Source: Cricetomys ansorgei
Lineage: Eukaryota > Chordata > Mammalia > Rodentia > Nesomyidae
Reading direction: 5' to 3'
Assembly: GCA_026225945.1 (NCBI GenBank)
Contig: JAMJFZ010000699.1
Coordinates: forward strand, 881,001-945,000
DNA: 64,000 bases
The notes under the pieces are model-generated. The model made no database searches and had not been told where the DNA came from. It saw only the letters and a list, made by a program, of their open reading frames with translations. The number at the start of each line of letters is the position of its first letter. The first letter of the stretch is position 1. Both the position numbers and the translations under genes were made by a program. This document shows, piece by piece, positions 11,587 to 23,840 of this stretch.

Positions 11587-12583
11587 AGAAAGTTTTCCTT
11601 CATCGGGGGACAGTTATCAGGGAAGAGATAAGCAGTAGTCCAGGTTCAAAGCTCAGAAGCCCAACAGGGATGGTAAATGTGACAAAGCATTGAAGCTGGC
11701 AGTGCAAGCTGAAGGCCTTGGACAGGAGAGGATGTCAGGCATTTTGTATTAAGCTTGTTCCATGCCTGCAGTAGCCAGAAATTGATCAAATTCTTCCCAT
11801 CTCCAGTACTCACAAGGGGATCAAGGAGACCACCCTTCATTCCTTTTCATTTCAGTACAGAGCCCAAACCCATGGTTATCCAATGGCTATGTCATTACTG
11901 GGGGATAAAAATGTTCTAGCTCTGATCTAATCTTATGGAATCACTGCCATATAAGGTCTGCCATTGACTGAAACATTGCTATGTATATACATCACTGTAT
12001 ATACATTTGTGTGTCTGATGGGTGCTGTCCTTGGTTTTAAAGAGGGGCAGAATGAAAGAGGCCACTAACAAGATACTCCTAATGAAATTGGTTCCCTCAA
12101 ACTCGTGGCTGCAGATTTCAAAGACAGGGAGATGTGATTGTCTTCAGTTCAAAGGTAGGGTTGATCTGGACATCCAAGTACAACTTAGAACAATTTTAGG
12201 CAAAACTACCTCCTGTATCACCTCAGCATAGACCACATGCACTGTGTCCTGGCCCTCTGGATGCCATTGCTTCTACACATCGCTTAAGATTGTGTGAGTT
12301 GTCCCTTCCACAGAGTGCACACAGGGCTCCAGTTCTTCATACTGCCCTCATATAGTCCACAGAGCAGATAAAGAAGCAAATCAGGGATTACAACTCAAAG
12401 CAAGGTATCAGGAAGGATGAAGCTGTGCAGGCAGGGCAGGGCTACAGCTGGCCAGTAGCTGTTGCTACTGTTTCTTCTTGATTTGACTTTGTGGAGCAAG
12501 AAGGGGTTTTTCATGCTTATGTAGTTCATTCTGGTATCTCTGGCAGTCTCTGGATATCTATTTCAAAGAGCTATTCAGAATTT
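11587..12583. other. unrecognised sequence
   Basis: No recognised repeat or gene. The largest open frame is 69 residues. Confidence 0.4.
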
Positions 12584-12632
12584 ATAATGTAATATAATAT
12601 AATATAATACAATATAATATAATATAATATTT
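12584..12632. repeat. (AATAT)n pentanucleotide microsatellite
   Basis: About nine AATAT/TAATA units with one C substitution near 12610, inside AT-rich DNA. Easily unwound. Confidence 0.9.
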
Positions 12633-12885
12633 ATATAAATCAATATGAAAAAGATTGGTATCCCAATATAAAATTTGTCAAAAGATTTGAATAATACCTT
12701 CTCTTCTGAGCATGGCATTTCCCCACTCTTAATACAGTCTAATTTATGATTTTAAGTGGTTTGTGTATTTTGTGTCTCATTCAAGTATCAGTTTATATAT
12801 GATGTATCCGTTTACATATGTGATGTGCATATATGGGTAGAGAGCAATCACTTCCTTATGAAACTTTATTTATGGCCATGAGGAT

Positions 12886-13020
12886 GGCTAGGCATGGTGA
12901 CACACAACTTCATTCCCAGCACTTGAGAGGCAGATGCTCATGCTCTGGTCAGTATAGTAAGCCCCAAACCAGCCAGTGCTACATAGTAAGACCAGGCCTC
13001 AAAATAAAAACATCAAAAAA
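12886..13020 (+). mobile_element. old B1 SINE
   Basis: 'GGCTAGGCATGGTGACACAC' head, 'TTCCCAGCACTTGAGAGGCA' core, 'GCTACATAGTAAGACCAGGC' 3' part and an A-rich tail. Diverged, probably a PB1/B1F-age copy. Confidence 0.85.
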
Positions 13021-13059
13021 GATTAAGGTCATGGAAATGTTCTAAATTTTATCTTAAAT

Positions 13060-14110
13060 GTACATTTTTGCTGTTGACACATTACTTAAAATTGGTTTGC
13101 ATGTATGACATGAAGTAGGAGTCTCCCAATATATGTTTCTCTCACATGATATTTAACTGGTAATAGCTTACTGAAAAGACAGTGCACTTTTTTCTGGGGT
13201 CTTCGTTGGCAACTTTTCTGGTTAACACTGGATTGTCTTACACAAATCCTCTTTACAATTGCACAGTGTCTTAGTGTCTGCTTGTATGAGATTTTGAAAA
13301 GCCTCTTTGGATTCATATTAGGATTATATTGAATGTATAAATTAATTTTAGAATGATTAATTTCTTTGTAGTATTTAGTTTTCCAACCTGTAATTTATAG
13401 CATATCTATCCTTTTATTGAGATCTTTATGTTTTCTGTATTTATAGGTTTTACATATTTCATTGAATTTATTTCTAGCATTTCGTATTTTCTAATGCTAT
13501 TGCAAATGGTAAGTTTTACAATTTTATTTGGACTTATTTGTTGCATATAAAACGGTAAGATCTTTCAAAAATATACATTAACTTGGTATCTTACAATTTT
13601 GCTAAATAAACTCATTCTAATAATTTACTTTATGGACTCCCCTGCATTTCTTATGTGCTCAGTAACATAGTTTAAAATAATGGGTTTTTATTTCGTTCTA
13701 ATATTTACTCCTGTCCACAGAATCTCATATTATTGAACTGGATTGGATGTCTGCTCTGGTGTGAAGCAGAAGTGGTGAGGGTGAGCGAGTTTTTCTCATT
13801 TTCAGTCTACAGGGAAAGAGTTCCCTTCTTCACCTTTAATCATTGTACTTGCTGTTTTGGTTTATTTGTAGTTTTCTTCACCAGATGAGAAAATCCCTTC
13901 CATAGCAGATTGCTAAGAGTTTTTTGTTTGGTTTTTATTTCATCGTGAATGGCTGTTGAATGTGATCAAATGTTTTTCTGCATCTCTTTAACCGATTATA
14001 TAGTTTCCCCTTTTCCTCTGTTAATATGATTAATTACAATGATTTATTTTCTAATGTTAAATCATGCCTAGAATAAAACTCAATTGATTGTTGCCTTAAA
14101 TTATGTTGTC
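13060..14110 (-). mobile_element. old L1 (L1M-type) ORF2 fragment, antisense
   Basis: Read antisense, this follows the reverse-transcriptase part of an old L1 ORF2 in order. Marker blocks are 'AGGATTATATTGAATGTATA' near 13321, 'TTCTAATGCTATTGCAAATG' near 13489, 'TCTTACAATTTTGCTAAATA' near 13591 and 'GGCTGTTGAATGTGATCAAA' near 13950. The last block is 'CTAATGTTAAATCATGCCTA' near 14052. All frames are broken. It is an inactive fossil without a 3' UTR or 5' end. Confidence 0.85.
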
Positions 14111-15054
14111 ATCAGAAGTCATGAGGTCAAAATCTGAAGTACGAATAATTTATTGGCAAGTGATTCCTAAAAGTACAGGAAGAAATAAGGAGATGAAGTG
14201 CTATCTCCTCGACATATGTGCAAATGGGGCAAGAAATATACATGAATATATATGAATGAAATCAGAATGATTTCTTAACATACTTAATATATTATGAGCA
14301 GTAGAGAGACAACCACTTTCTTCAGAAAGTTTATTGGTCACTCTGCTGAGCACAAGGAGCCAGTGGGGCAGAGTGCCTAGTGTTTTTTCCAGCCTTTATA
14401 TTCAGAATTGTTGCTGCCCTTTGCGCACATTATTAGTTGCTGGGCAAATTGTCTACTCCAGGAAATCCAGCCAGCTGAGACTGATGCTAGGGCATGAACT
14501 TCCAAATGATAATGGATAGCAACTGATAGAGGGCCAGGACAGCACAAAGGCCCAGGAATGCGTGCATCTTGTTTCTGTGATTGCTGGACATGCTCTTGTG
14601 GGCTATCTTGCAGAGGACAGAGGATCGGATACTCCTAGAGGCAGAAAAGAGATGAAAAGCACAGAGAATAATGATTCTGTGCCCACACTCTTATTTATAT
14701 ACATGCAGCTCTCATTGAATGGACTACAATACATTAGAAGGAAAGACATTTTGGTCAATTAAAATATTTACTTAGTAGTGCCTTGGATCAAAAGCCAGAA
14801 TGTGCACTACCAATTCAAGAGCTTTCCTTTCTACATGATCACATAGGGACACATTCATACAGTGTATTTATCAAAACATGCTTGGAGAAAGTCATGGAGG
14901 GCAGGACTTTGTAAGGAATGTGGCATTGGGTTACGAAACTGAGGGGAAATCATAGGAAGTTTAACAAAATAAGTCACAGTGCTTATGCTGGTCTAACTCA
15001 ATAGTTTGAAAAATACCGTAGGATCTATCATCTTACCAGAACCCCCTTTAAAGT
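14111..15054. other. unrecognised sequence
   Basis: No recognised repeat or gene. Short open frames at 14334-14519 and 14562-14762 lack features. Confidence 0.4.
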
Positions 15055-15155
15055 TCAGGAAGTGAGCAAGGCAGGAACCTCATCTTTTTTGTATGAGTGA
15101 GGTAACTAAGGTTCAGAGAGAAGTGACTTAGTTACCCAATGACACAGAACATGTA
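15055..15155 (-). mobile_element. MIR SINE fragment, antisense
   Basis: 'GAGGTAACTAAGGTTCAGAG', 'AAGTGACTTAGTTACCCAAT' and 'GACACAGAAC' match the reverse complement of the MIR core (GAGGAAACTGAGGCTCAGAG ... AAGTGACTTGCCCAAGGTC). Confidence 0.72.
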
Positions 15156-15159
15156 TGGG

Positions 15160-15866
15160 AGACTGTCTAACAGCTCACAAAGCTGTTTACATTTTTACCT
15201 CTGAAACAGGTAATTGTGACCTTACCTGGCAAAAGGGATTTGTGGATGTGATCCCATGAGGAATCTTAAGATGCAGAGGTTACCCTGGATTATGTGGAAA
15301 GGATCTAAAAGTAACTACGAGTGTTCTTGTCAGATAGAGGCAGGGGATAATTGGTAAAGAAAGAAGAGAAGAGACTATAATGATGAGAAGTCATGTACCT
15401 AGAAGATGAAGGAAAGTACCACAAGCCAAGATCTGCAGTTGGGCCCAAATAGCTTGAAAAGACAAGGAAATGGATTGCCCTTAGACCAGCAGTTTTCAAC
15501 CTGTAGGTCACAACTACTTTGGGGGTTGAATGACCTTCTCACAGGGAGCACCTAAGACTATCATGTGTATCAGATATTTACATTGCGATTCATAACATTA
15601 GCAAAATTACAGTTATGGAATAGCAACAAAAATAATCTTATGGTTGGGGGTTGCCACAACATGAGGAACTGTATTAAAGGGTCGCAGCATCAGGAAGGTT
15701 GAGAACCACTGCTTTAGCTAAAGCCTACAAAAGTGGCTTGCCCTGTCAACACCTTGATTTTAGCTCAGTAAAACAAATTTTGAAATTTGGAGTTCTAGAA
15801 TTATGGGAGAATTTAGGCTGTTTGAAGACACTTTGCAATTTGACATAGCAGCAGGAGAAACTGACA
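15160..15866 (+). mobile_element. MLT1-type MaLR solo LTR, interrupted by a hAT element
   Basis: The left part (15160-15486) has 'TTGTGACCTTACCTGGCAAA' and 'GGTTACCCTGGATTATGTGG'. The right part (15712-15866) resumes with 'CACCTTGATTTTAGCTCAGT' and finishes near 'ATAGCAGCAGGAGAAACTGA'. These are the successive sections of an MLT1 LTR, an old ERVL-related repeat. It is LTR only, with no internal region or coding sequence. Confidence 0.8.
15487..15711. mobile_element. URR1-like rodent hAT-Charlie element
   Basis: Left end CAGCAGTTTTCAACCTG and right end GGTTGAGAACCACTG form the terminal inverted repeats. The inner body ('ATATTTACATTGCGATTCAT', 'AAATTACAGTTATGGAATAG', 'CAACATGAGGAACTGTATTA', 'AAAGGGTCGCAGCATCAGGA') is the URR1 type. 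Flanking 8-mers CCTTAGAC and CTTTAGCT look like a decayed 8-base hAT target duplication. It is non-autonomous, with no transposase, and sits inside the MLT1 LTR. Confidence 0.92.
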
Positions 15867-18800
15867 CCATCTGTAAGTGGCACAGTTGGGAGGAAGCCAG
15901 TTGTCTTGTCGCCCAGATAGAGGCAGATGCCTCATCTTCTTAACAAAGCCTCCTCAGCACCTGGGTGGTTGTGGATGTGTAAGATAGGCATTTATAGGTG
16001 GTCATGATAGGTCAGAAGCAGGAAGATTCTAGAAGCTACTTGCTTAAAGTCCCTTTCTTGAGGTACGTCATGCTAGTTATCTGACCATGCCAAGTCTGAG
16101 AGGATAAGCATGGAGCCCACGGCTTGTCTGCAGCCCAATGGGAAGGACAGTCATTCCATCACTGACTGAAGTTTTTAGAGGTTAGACTGGAGCACTGATT
16201 ACTTGAGATGCTTCCCAGTTCTGGGGTTTTGTCCAACCCCACTAGGAGTAAAAGGCAAATAGAGGATATCTGTGGCTTTGCTGAGTCACGACAGTACCCA
16301 CTCACAGTATGGCTTCTCTGAACCTAAGTTAGTATCATCTAGAGGGGCAGTTTGGGACAACTCTCATCCTTCCATTGGTTATGAAAATTGGCCACTTCCC
16401 TGAGACAGGAGAGCCCTTTGGCAATTGTCTAGAGCCCTTCCTTCCCATTTATGTGCCAAAGCAGCTGTGGGCAAGTTAGATCCGGTAAGAAAAGAATGAA
16501 TTTTCTTTTCCTCTCTCCCCGAGGTATATCCATGAGGACACAGTATGTAGCTCAATAAATATATTGGTTGACAGACTGCAGTGTTTTATGATGTGAAAAT
16601 TGAACTCACCAGGAAATATTCACATTCACTCTCATCCTCCCTCCCTCCCCTGTCTCTGTTCCTCAGAGCATCCCCCCTCTCTCACCCCCCTCCCAACGCT
16701 CATTATCTATTGACCCTTTATCCTGGTTCATTTTAAGTTCCTTATACTTCCTAAGCCTGAGAACAACTCTGCAGTTGAGGCTTGGATTTCAGAACTCAAA
16801 TGAACTACTTCGAATCTTTAAGCTTCCTGCAAAAGCGTCTCATCTCTAGCAATGTCAGAAGGAAAGATGGAAGGAGGGTAGAGTTACTAGTTATGTATGG
16901 AGTGCTTACTGCCACACCTTGAATATCCAGCAGGTGTAAACACTAATTTTAATGTCAGAACTATTTCTAATAGGTAATTGGAATACAAGTCTTTAAGTCC
17001 TTACTATATTTCAAACTTTCCATCCATTAAGTTGACTTTTCTCCAAATTTCAGTTTAGGCATAAGTCTTCTGCAGTTAGGCATAAGCACTGATAGGAATT
17101 AACTCTTTTTTGAGCCTACCAAGCTAACCCCTGAATACCTCAGCATTAGGTGTGCATGTTCTCACTGAGCAAGATTCATCTTGTTTGAATGACTAGGCCA
17201 CGAGGCCTTTAAAAAGCCCTTTCTACAGGGAAAGAGGTCATTCTCTCCCAATATAACTCTTGCCTCTTCTGTAAGGGGCACAGATTATGAAGTACTTTTA
17301 CAAATTTCATGGCCCACTCTAAACACTATTCTGGGCATTAACTAGGGCATTGTCCCAGACCCACTGCAAACCTAAGGGTATCCTTAGAAATGACCTCCTG
17401 AAATGTTGAAGGTGGAAAGTGCCTTGCCTGGGCCTGAGAGCAACCACATCTGGGTTTTAGACATTTCCCAGGAAGAAGCAAAGAAGGGGGCTGTGTGAGA
17501 CTGTGCATTGGATGATTTAGCAGTGTAAGTCTTTGGGTGTAGAACAGGTCTGGGGTTGTGACACTGGCCAAAAGTCAATAAAGCTCTACTTTCATATAGT
17601 AGAACATGGTGCTCTAGACTTGGGGAAAAATTATTTTGAAATGGAACCTTTAAAACCCCTGGGGTCCTGTCATTCATTTTATGAAACAAAAGTCTTTTTG
17701 TAATGCAAATCACCATCCCTTAATTGGCTTGGTTAAACATCTATGTTAATTACTTAAGGGGCCTCAGACCTTTTCTCACTAGGACTGTATTTTTATATTG
17801 TTTCTTCACAAAATATGATGGTCCTGAAATCAACTATCACCCTGTAATGCTGATGCGCCTTGGCTGAGAAATGACGATCTACCTGGACCTTGGGCAGAGC
17901 TGCCCTTGCCCAGCACTTTTCCTCCACATCATGGAGGTTTGCCATAGAGCAGTTAATGGGGAAGCTGAGAGTGCAGGTGGCACAGCATACCACCTGGAAC
18001 CCTCTCTGAGAGAATACCCATGTGCCCCAAGGCTGGAAAGGAATACCAATTGCACAGTTATAGACCCCCTCAGGAGCCCACGAGAGGAAATTAAAAGGCA
18101 TACACACGCCTGGAGTAAAGGGTACTCTTCTTGTAGCTAATCACTGAAATTGGTCACCAGGTTGTCCCCGCCCCCGTGAACTAAGGTTTTTCTCTTGTTT
18201 TCTTCTTAGAAGTGTGAGGGGTGGGGCAATTTTTCTCCTGGCACCACACCTCCATCTTCCAAGCTCCAGCTTGCTCCCAGAACCCCTGCTTTTCCCAGCA
18301 GTGAGGACTCAGGAAGAAGACAAGATGAGGCCAAGCCTGAAGGTCACATAGATTCCATTCCACTTTGAAATGTGACCAGGGTCCACCACTGTCATTATAC
18401 CTTGAGGAAGCCATCTAGAGTGTCAGGTATTGTGGTCAACGCTTAAACCCAGGACTTTGCCTTCTGGGCCCTAATCTATTGAGCTCTTCCTGTAGAAGGA
18501 GAGTAAAATGAAGAGAGAGGCATGGAAATTAACACATGAGAGACAAATGACAGAAAAAAACTGAAAACACCAGATTAAGGGCTACTTAGCTACTTGTAAG
18601 GGACCAACATATGTGAGAAAAACTTGCAAATCTCCAAATTCAGAATGTAGGTGCTATGGAAATGAGCTATAAGGGTCAGGGTTCTGAATCTCCTGGCCAG
18701 TGCCAGAGTCATTCAACTAATAACTTTTCCCATGTCTCCATCCCACTTCAAACCTCAACAGTGCTTTCTCCTTTAATAAACTGGCTCTATATCCACCATC

Positions 18801-19314
18801 ATCCATGTGTCCCTGGTGTAGTTCCTTGTTCCAGAACAAAGAACCTAGAAATCCTTCTCCAATACATGCCTATAACATTGCTACCCTCTGTGCTTTCATA
18901 CCCCTTGCTACTGGCCATGTTGGTTTGCATGTTAGGCAATGGGAGCCACTTAGCAGTGCCCTTAGCTAAATGTATATCATCCTCAGGTTAGGAGCAGACG
19001 TACACCTTGGGAAGCTGGAGAAGCAGGTGGAGACAGCTGTTAGCAATTTTGTGGAAGCAAGCCTGGGCCAGCCACAGGAGGTACCCTTGAAATACTCACT
19101 GTTTATTCTGGACACTTAGACTCCTGTACTAAGCCAGTGAAGGGTCGGGTCACCTGCTGTCCAAAGGCATTTGCCCCATGAACTTGGCAGAGTTGATATA
19201 AACTGCAGTCTTATACCCTGTTGTACCTGGGAGCACTTATCTCTGTGAATGTCTTGTAGGTAATTTGGCCTTTGAGCCTGAGCATGGTGGGAAATCTAAC
19301 ACTTATAATGTAGT
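15867..19314. other. long unrecognised, mostly single-copy-like stretch
   Basis: No confident repeat or gene over about 3.4 kb. A C-rich low-complexity patch lies at 16630-16695. Open frames of 77-111 residues (17338-17716 minus, 17793-18107 minus, 17871-18140 plus, 18656-18991 plus) overlap each other in opposite frames without domains. A short ID-like antisense resemblance at about 18440-18495 was too weak to call. Confidence 0.45.
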
Positions 19315-19806
19315 GTATTGAATGATGGCCTTCTCCTAAAAGGTATGTCTACTGCAGACGCTGTGGATGTGACCGTATTTGGCAAAAGATCTTGGCAGAT
19401 GTAATTAAGTGAAAGATCTCACAATGAGGTCATGTTGGATTATTCAGGTGGGTCTTAAATCCAGTGACAAATGGCCTTATATAAAAAGCAGACAGAAGGA
19501 AATTTGAAGCCCATAGGAAGAAGGTAAGGCAAAGATGAAAATAGAAATTGAAATAATGGGGCCAAAAGTCCAGGAACACTTAGGGCCACCGAAAACTGGA
19601 AGAGGCAAGGATGGACTCTTGTTTGGAGCCTTCAAAGAAAAAGTAACTCTTCTGACACTTTATTTTCAGGCTACTGGCCTCCAGAGCTGTGGGAAAGTAA
19701 GTGAATAAATGAATGCAGGAACATTTATATTTTATACACTACCAAGATGCTGATTTAACCACTGAATTTATAACAATTTATTATGTCAGCCACAGAAATC
19801 AATATG
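19315..19806 (+). mobile_element. MLT1-type MaLR solo LTR
   Basis: In order: 'GGATGTGACCGTATTTGGCA', 'GATGTAATTAAGTGAAAGAT', 'AATGAGGTCATGTTGGATTA', 'AAATGGCCTTATATAAAAAG', 'CTGGCCTCCAGAGCTGTGGG', then 'TTATTATGTCAGCCACAGAA' at the 3' end. This is the classical MLT1 layout. Between about 19710 and 19760 there is extra AT-rich sequence. No coding capacity. Confidence 0.82.
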
Positions 19807-21379
19807 TGTGTCACAAAAGCAGTATTAATGAAAAGAGGGAAGAAGACAAAGAAATGAAGGAGAAATGGAACTTTAGTGAGCACATACCAAGTGCCAGGCC
19901 ATATATGGAGATACTTTCAGAGTCAAATCCCATCTATCAAAATTAAAATAAAGTAAAGCATCCCATCTATGTTTTCTTCAACCCCTCTGAGCAGTGGGGG
20001 AGACACAGAGCATGAGCTAGCCAAGGCGGACCCACTTAGCTAGAGAGGTGGGACCTACCAGGCTAACAGCATTAGGAGTGGGCATTCAGGCCTGATTCAC
20101 TTCTGGACAGACCAGCAGAGCCAGGCAGGCTCCAGACTGCATCTGAATAAACAGTGTAAGTTAAAAAACAACCCTAGGATAAAGATCAGAAAGGAAGGAT
20201 AAAGAACACTTGGGTTCAAGCTCTGGGACTTAAAGACAAGGGATTCCCGTCTGGCCTAGAGGAGTGGGCCATGGTTATCTAACCCAGCTCTCCTGAGTCT
20301 TCTGGATCCTTCCCCAAACCTTGCAGAACTGGTGCTAGAGGAAATAAGATCCTCAGGCAGTCCACTCACTGTGTCTGCTTAAGTCAGGACTTAGGGGTTC
20401 CTTTCTCAATGCCATAGTGTCTCTCCTGAGTGGCTGTCTTGATATTCAGTCCGAGACCCAGGTAAACCCCCAGGTCCCAATTTGTTCTCTCTTCTCTTTG
20501 CCCAGTCATTTCCATTCCTCACACTTCTCACTTGCAGAACATGTCACCCATGACTGGCATCCAGGACTGGACCACTCTCACAGACGATGCAGTCACTCCT
20601 TCCCCTGTCTCCCATCTCCGCATATGAGTACATGTGCTAGCACAGAAAAGCATCATGAGGGTGCTTGAATTGCATTTGTGTAGCTTGCTCTTGGTAGGGA
20701 CATGAGGAGAACTGAGACTAGGCCCACCATGGCAGTGGTGGAAGAGAGCAGGAAGGAGACTATCACCTGTGATTGGTGGATAAACCCAGATGTTCTAGAG
20801 GCAAAGCTGGCTGCATGGTCATTGTTGGTCACTGGCTGGGATTCAAAATGAGGAGATTTGGAACCATATGGCTGTCTAAGCTGTTAATGTGCCATTGAAG
20901 TGGTGTGCCATGCACATCACTGTCAGTGGGGAACTGCAGTGCTGTGCTGCTTCCTTTCTCATTCTACCTTTAAAAACTACCATTAAATCTTGTGCATCTT
21001 ACAATCACATTGCATTAAACTTTAGGACACACAGTAATTGAGTTGTCTCTAAGCTAGACTTTGACTTTATATGATATTCAGGTTGGAGTCTGGATTCAGG
21101 TCTGTTTTCTTCACTTGAGGCAACTGGTCATCTTAGCTTACAAAAGCCAATTATGCCCACAGCTACAGTTGTTGTTGTTCTTGTTGTTATTTTTTTTAAA
21201 AGACATTTATTGAAATCCCTATGGGAAAAAGTTCCTTTATGTTATGAGTCAAGCATCCTCTAGCCCCTAGCCCTCTGATATGTATGCTCTTAGAAGTCTT
21301 GGTAGTAGAACACAGGGCACAGCTCCAACATTGGACATTCTGTCCTGGTCTGTTGAGTTTACTCACACGGCTAGCATTT
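19807..21379. other. unrecognised sequence
   Basis: No recognised repeat or gene. A short TTG-rich simple stretch occurs at 21170-21190. Confidence 0.4.
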
Positions 21380-21620
21380 TAGATATGGTTTAAATGTGTC
21401 ATGTGCCATGTGTTAGAAAGTTAATCACCTAACTCATATGTGGATGATATTTAGAGAAAGGGATTTGGAAAATATTTTGGATTAGATAAGGTCATGAGGT
21501 TAGGGCCCTTACAACAATGGCAATAGTGACTTTAAAAAAGGAAGGGGGCCAAATAATTATTTATTATAAATCCCTAGTCAAGTATATTATTATACCACTA
21601 GAAAATGGACTAGAACAACA
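21380..21620 (+). mobile_element. MaLR (MST/MLT1-like) LTR fragment
   Basis: It opens 'AGATATGGTTTAAATGTGTC' and contains 'GATAAGGTCATGAGGTTAGG' and 'GCCCTTACAACAATGGCAAT'. It ends 'AAAATGGACTAGAACAAC', which is the start-to-end order of an MST/MLT1-related LTR with an internal deletion. Confidence 0.66.
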
Positions 21621-21682
21621 TGGCAGGAAGGTTCTGTAAGACCAAGGAATCTTTCCAGTTCACTGCTACATGTGTGGGTACT

Positions 21683-21770
21683 CTGTAAGTGTTCTTTCTT
21701 CCCTTTTACTGAGTAAGTGGAAACTGAGGCTCAAAGCAGAACCCAAGATAAAAACAGGCAGAAGTGAAAT
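21683..21770 (-). mobile_element. MIR SINE fragment, antisense
   Basis: 'TTTTACTGAGTAAGTGGAAA' followed by 'CTGAGGCTCAAAGCAGAACC' resembles the reverse complement of the MIR 3' core. Short and diverged. Confidence 0.5.
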
Positions 21771-22984
21771 GTTAACACAAGCACAACATCACAGTTTATG
21801 CTCTACTTCTCATACCACTGAGGCCTTGTAAGAGTTCTTAAGATAGGGCTTTGATGGGCCGGTATGAAGACCCTGAGAAACAAAGGGGAGACTATAAAAC
21901 CTCAAGATTCTAAATAATCGAGGAGATGGATGTTCATCACCTATTCTTCTCTGAGCTAGAGAGGTTCTAGAGGCAGACTTTAAGGGTGCTATGTAGTTGG
22001 ACCTTGAGATGTGAGTTCTACCTGTAGTCTTAGGATCCAGATGAAACAGAATCACCTTTGTTTTCCCAGAAACCCAAGGGAATACACTAAAAGAGGACAG
22101 TGTGCTTGGAAAACATGTAAGAGAAGGACAATGTGGGCATCTACAAAGACCAATCTGCATTCATGAGGGGTGCCATGTTAAACCCCAAGTCTGTGTGCCA
22201 AGACACTAGCAGGCATTCACAGCTGTAGGCAATGGGATGACCCTTGGCTAGAGACAGCAGCTGCAGAAAATGGAGCAGTTAGAGAGGCTAAGGCAGAAGT
22301 CAGACCTCTGAATACCACCTGCCATTCTGGGTGATGCTGCACTCATCTTTCAGCTTGTTTTCCTACTGGCATTCCCCTTTTGACTTGCCTAAAGTCCCCA
22401 GTAGGCAATGCAGAAGCAATAAGACTCACAGATCATCTTTAATCTTATAGCACAAAACCCCACTGTATGCCTCCCTGTGTGTGAGGTGACAGATCCAAGA
22501 GCAAATAGCATAGCATACCCTATAGTGAAAAAGAGATTTCTAGTTCAGTGAGTTGGCCCCAAGACTGAGCACAATCTTCTGGCAGACCTTTAGGAAAGAA
22601 ATAAAACAAGAGTAAGGAAGTCTTTGCCATACAACTGGGGTTTGAACTGTACCTCAAAAAACGGGGGGAAGATGGTGAGCACATGTATAAGAACATCACA
22701 GGCAAGGGGGAAGCCATTGAAGACCCAGAGGCAGAAGAAGGCTATGTACTCTGGGGATGAAAGCAGCTAGGAAGGGTACAGTTTCGTGAGAGGATAATAG
22801 CATGCAAGGATTGGGTGACTGCAAAGCTAGTTGAGTCTGACTGGGAAGTATTGAATGCCAACTGAGAAGCTCAGACTGACAGCATCTCATTGGTACCAGG
22901 GGGCCACAAAGGCTGTGAACAAAGGATCATTTTATTTCAGTTGTTGTTGTTAAGATAGGAGTCCCATTATTTCCTGGGTTGGCT
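21771..22984. other. unrecognised sequence
   Basis: No recognised repeat or gene. The minus-strand 116-residue open frame at 21810-22160 has no domain and no conserved-looking context. Confidence 0.4.
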
Positions 22985-23545
22985 TTGAATTTTCTTTTAA
23001 GAAAGCATTTTATTAATTCTTTGAGGACAATGTATTTTGTCATACAGTGTATTTGATCATATACACTTACCCTCTTTCTAGACCTATCCCCTTCCAACTA
23101 CATGTCCCTTTTTTGTTTGCTTTTTAGTTTGTAGTAATTTGCTGAGTCCAATTTTTGTTGCCCACATACTCATCATGGGTGTGGGACCATCCACTGGAAA
23201 ACTGGTCCCAAGAAGCCACCAACTGTTCATAGCTTGTCAGTTAGGATCATGCTAGAATGTTGCCTGGCTTGATCTTGTGCAGGTCCTGCGCTAGTGGAAC
23301 CACAGCTGCTGAGAGTTCACTCATTTGTTGCTGAGTACTCCATAGACACTTACTCTCTGCACTTTGATCAGTTTAACCACTTTCTACAGAGCAACTTCTC
23401 TGATAGGAGAAGGGTTGAGAGAGGTGAGTTTAGAAAGAAGCTTGATGCTGTATCCATTTTGAAAACTTATAATAGTAGTAAATTCACCCTTGAGTCCCGT
23501 AAGACCCTCAGACCTTGAACTTTCAGTCCTTCCACCCCAGCTTTT
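22985..23545 (-). mobile_element. rodent Lx-type L1 3' UTR, antisense
   Basis: Antisense Lx 3' UTR markers appear in order: 'TTTTATTAATTCTTTGAGGA', 'GTGTATTTGATCATATACAC', 'GTGTGGGACCATCCACTGGA', 'GGCTTGATCTTGTGCAGGTC', 'ACCACAGCTGCTGAGAGTTC' and 'CAACTTCTCTGATAGGAGAA'. 5'-truncated, no ORF2. It abuts an MLT1 LTR on its right. Confidence 0.87.
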
Positions 23546-23555
23546 GGTGTAGAAA

Positions 23556-23840
23556 AAAAGTAGAAGATAAGAATCTTAAGAAGAGATTAGCCTGGATTTT
23601 TTTAGTGGGCCCTAATCTAGTGATAAGCAATCTTAAAAACAAAAACAAAACGTACATATAAAGAAGAGAAACTGTGGAGAAGGCCATATAAAGATAAAAG
23701 CAAGGTTTGGTGTGGTGTAGTCACAGAGCAGCAAATCTAGGAGCTGCCAGAAAGCTAAAGAATACAAGGAGATATTTTCTCCAAGAGCCTTAGAAGGGAA
23801 CATGAGGTACTCAACCTCAGCTGCAACACAGTAATAATGA
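23556..23840 (+). mobile_element. MLT1-type LTR fragment
   Basis: 'AATCTTAAGAAGAGATTAGC', 'AGTGGGCCCTAATCTAGTGA', 'AAACTGTGGAGAAGGCCATA', 'AGGAGCTGCCAGAAAGCTAA' and 'CCAAGAGCCTTAGAAGGGAA' follow the middle and 3' part of MLT1. The 5' portion is missing, perhaps because the neighbouring Lx copy inserted at its edge. Confidence 0.75.

Noticed and set aside
17338..18140. Cluster of 77-110 residue open frames on both strands
   Set aside because: Frames overlap each other in opposite directions; no domain or codon pattern favours one.
18430..18500. Possible reversed ID/B4 head ('AAACCCAGGACTTTGCCTTC')
   Set aside because: Only about 20 bases resemble the family; the rest does not align by eye.
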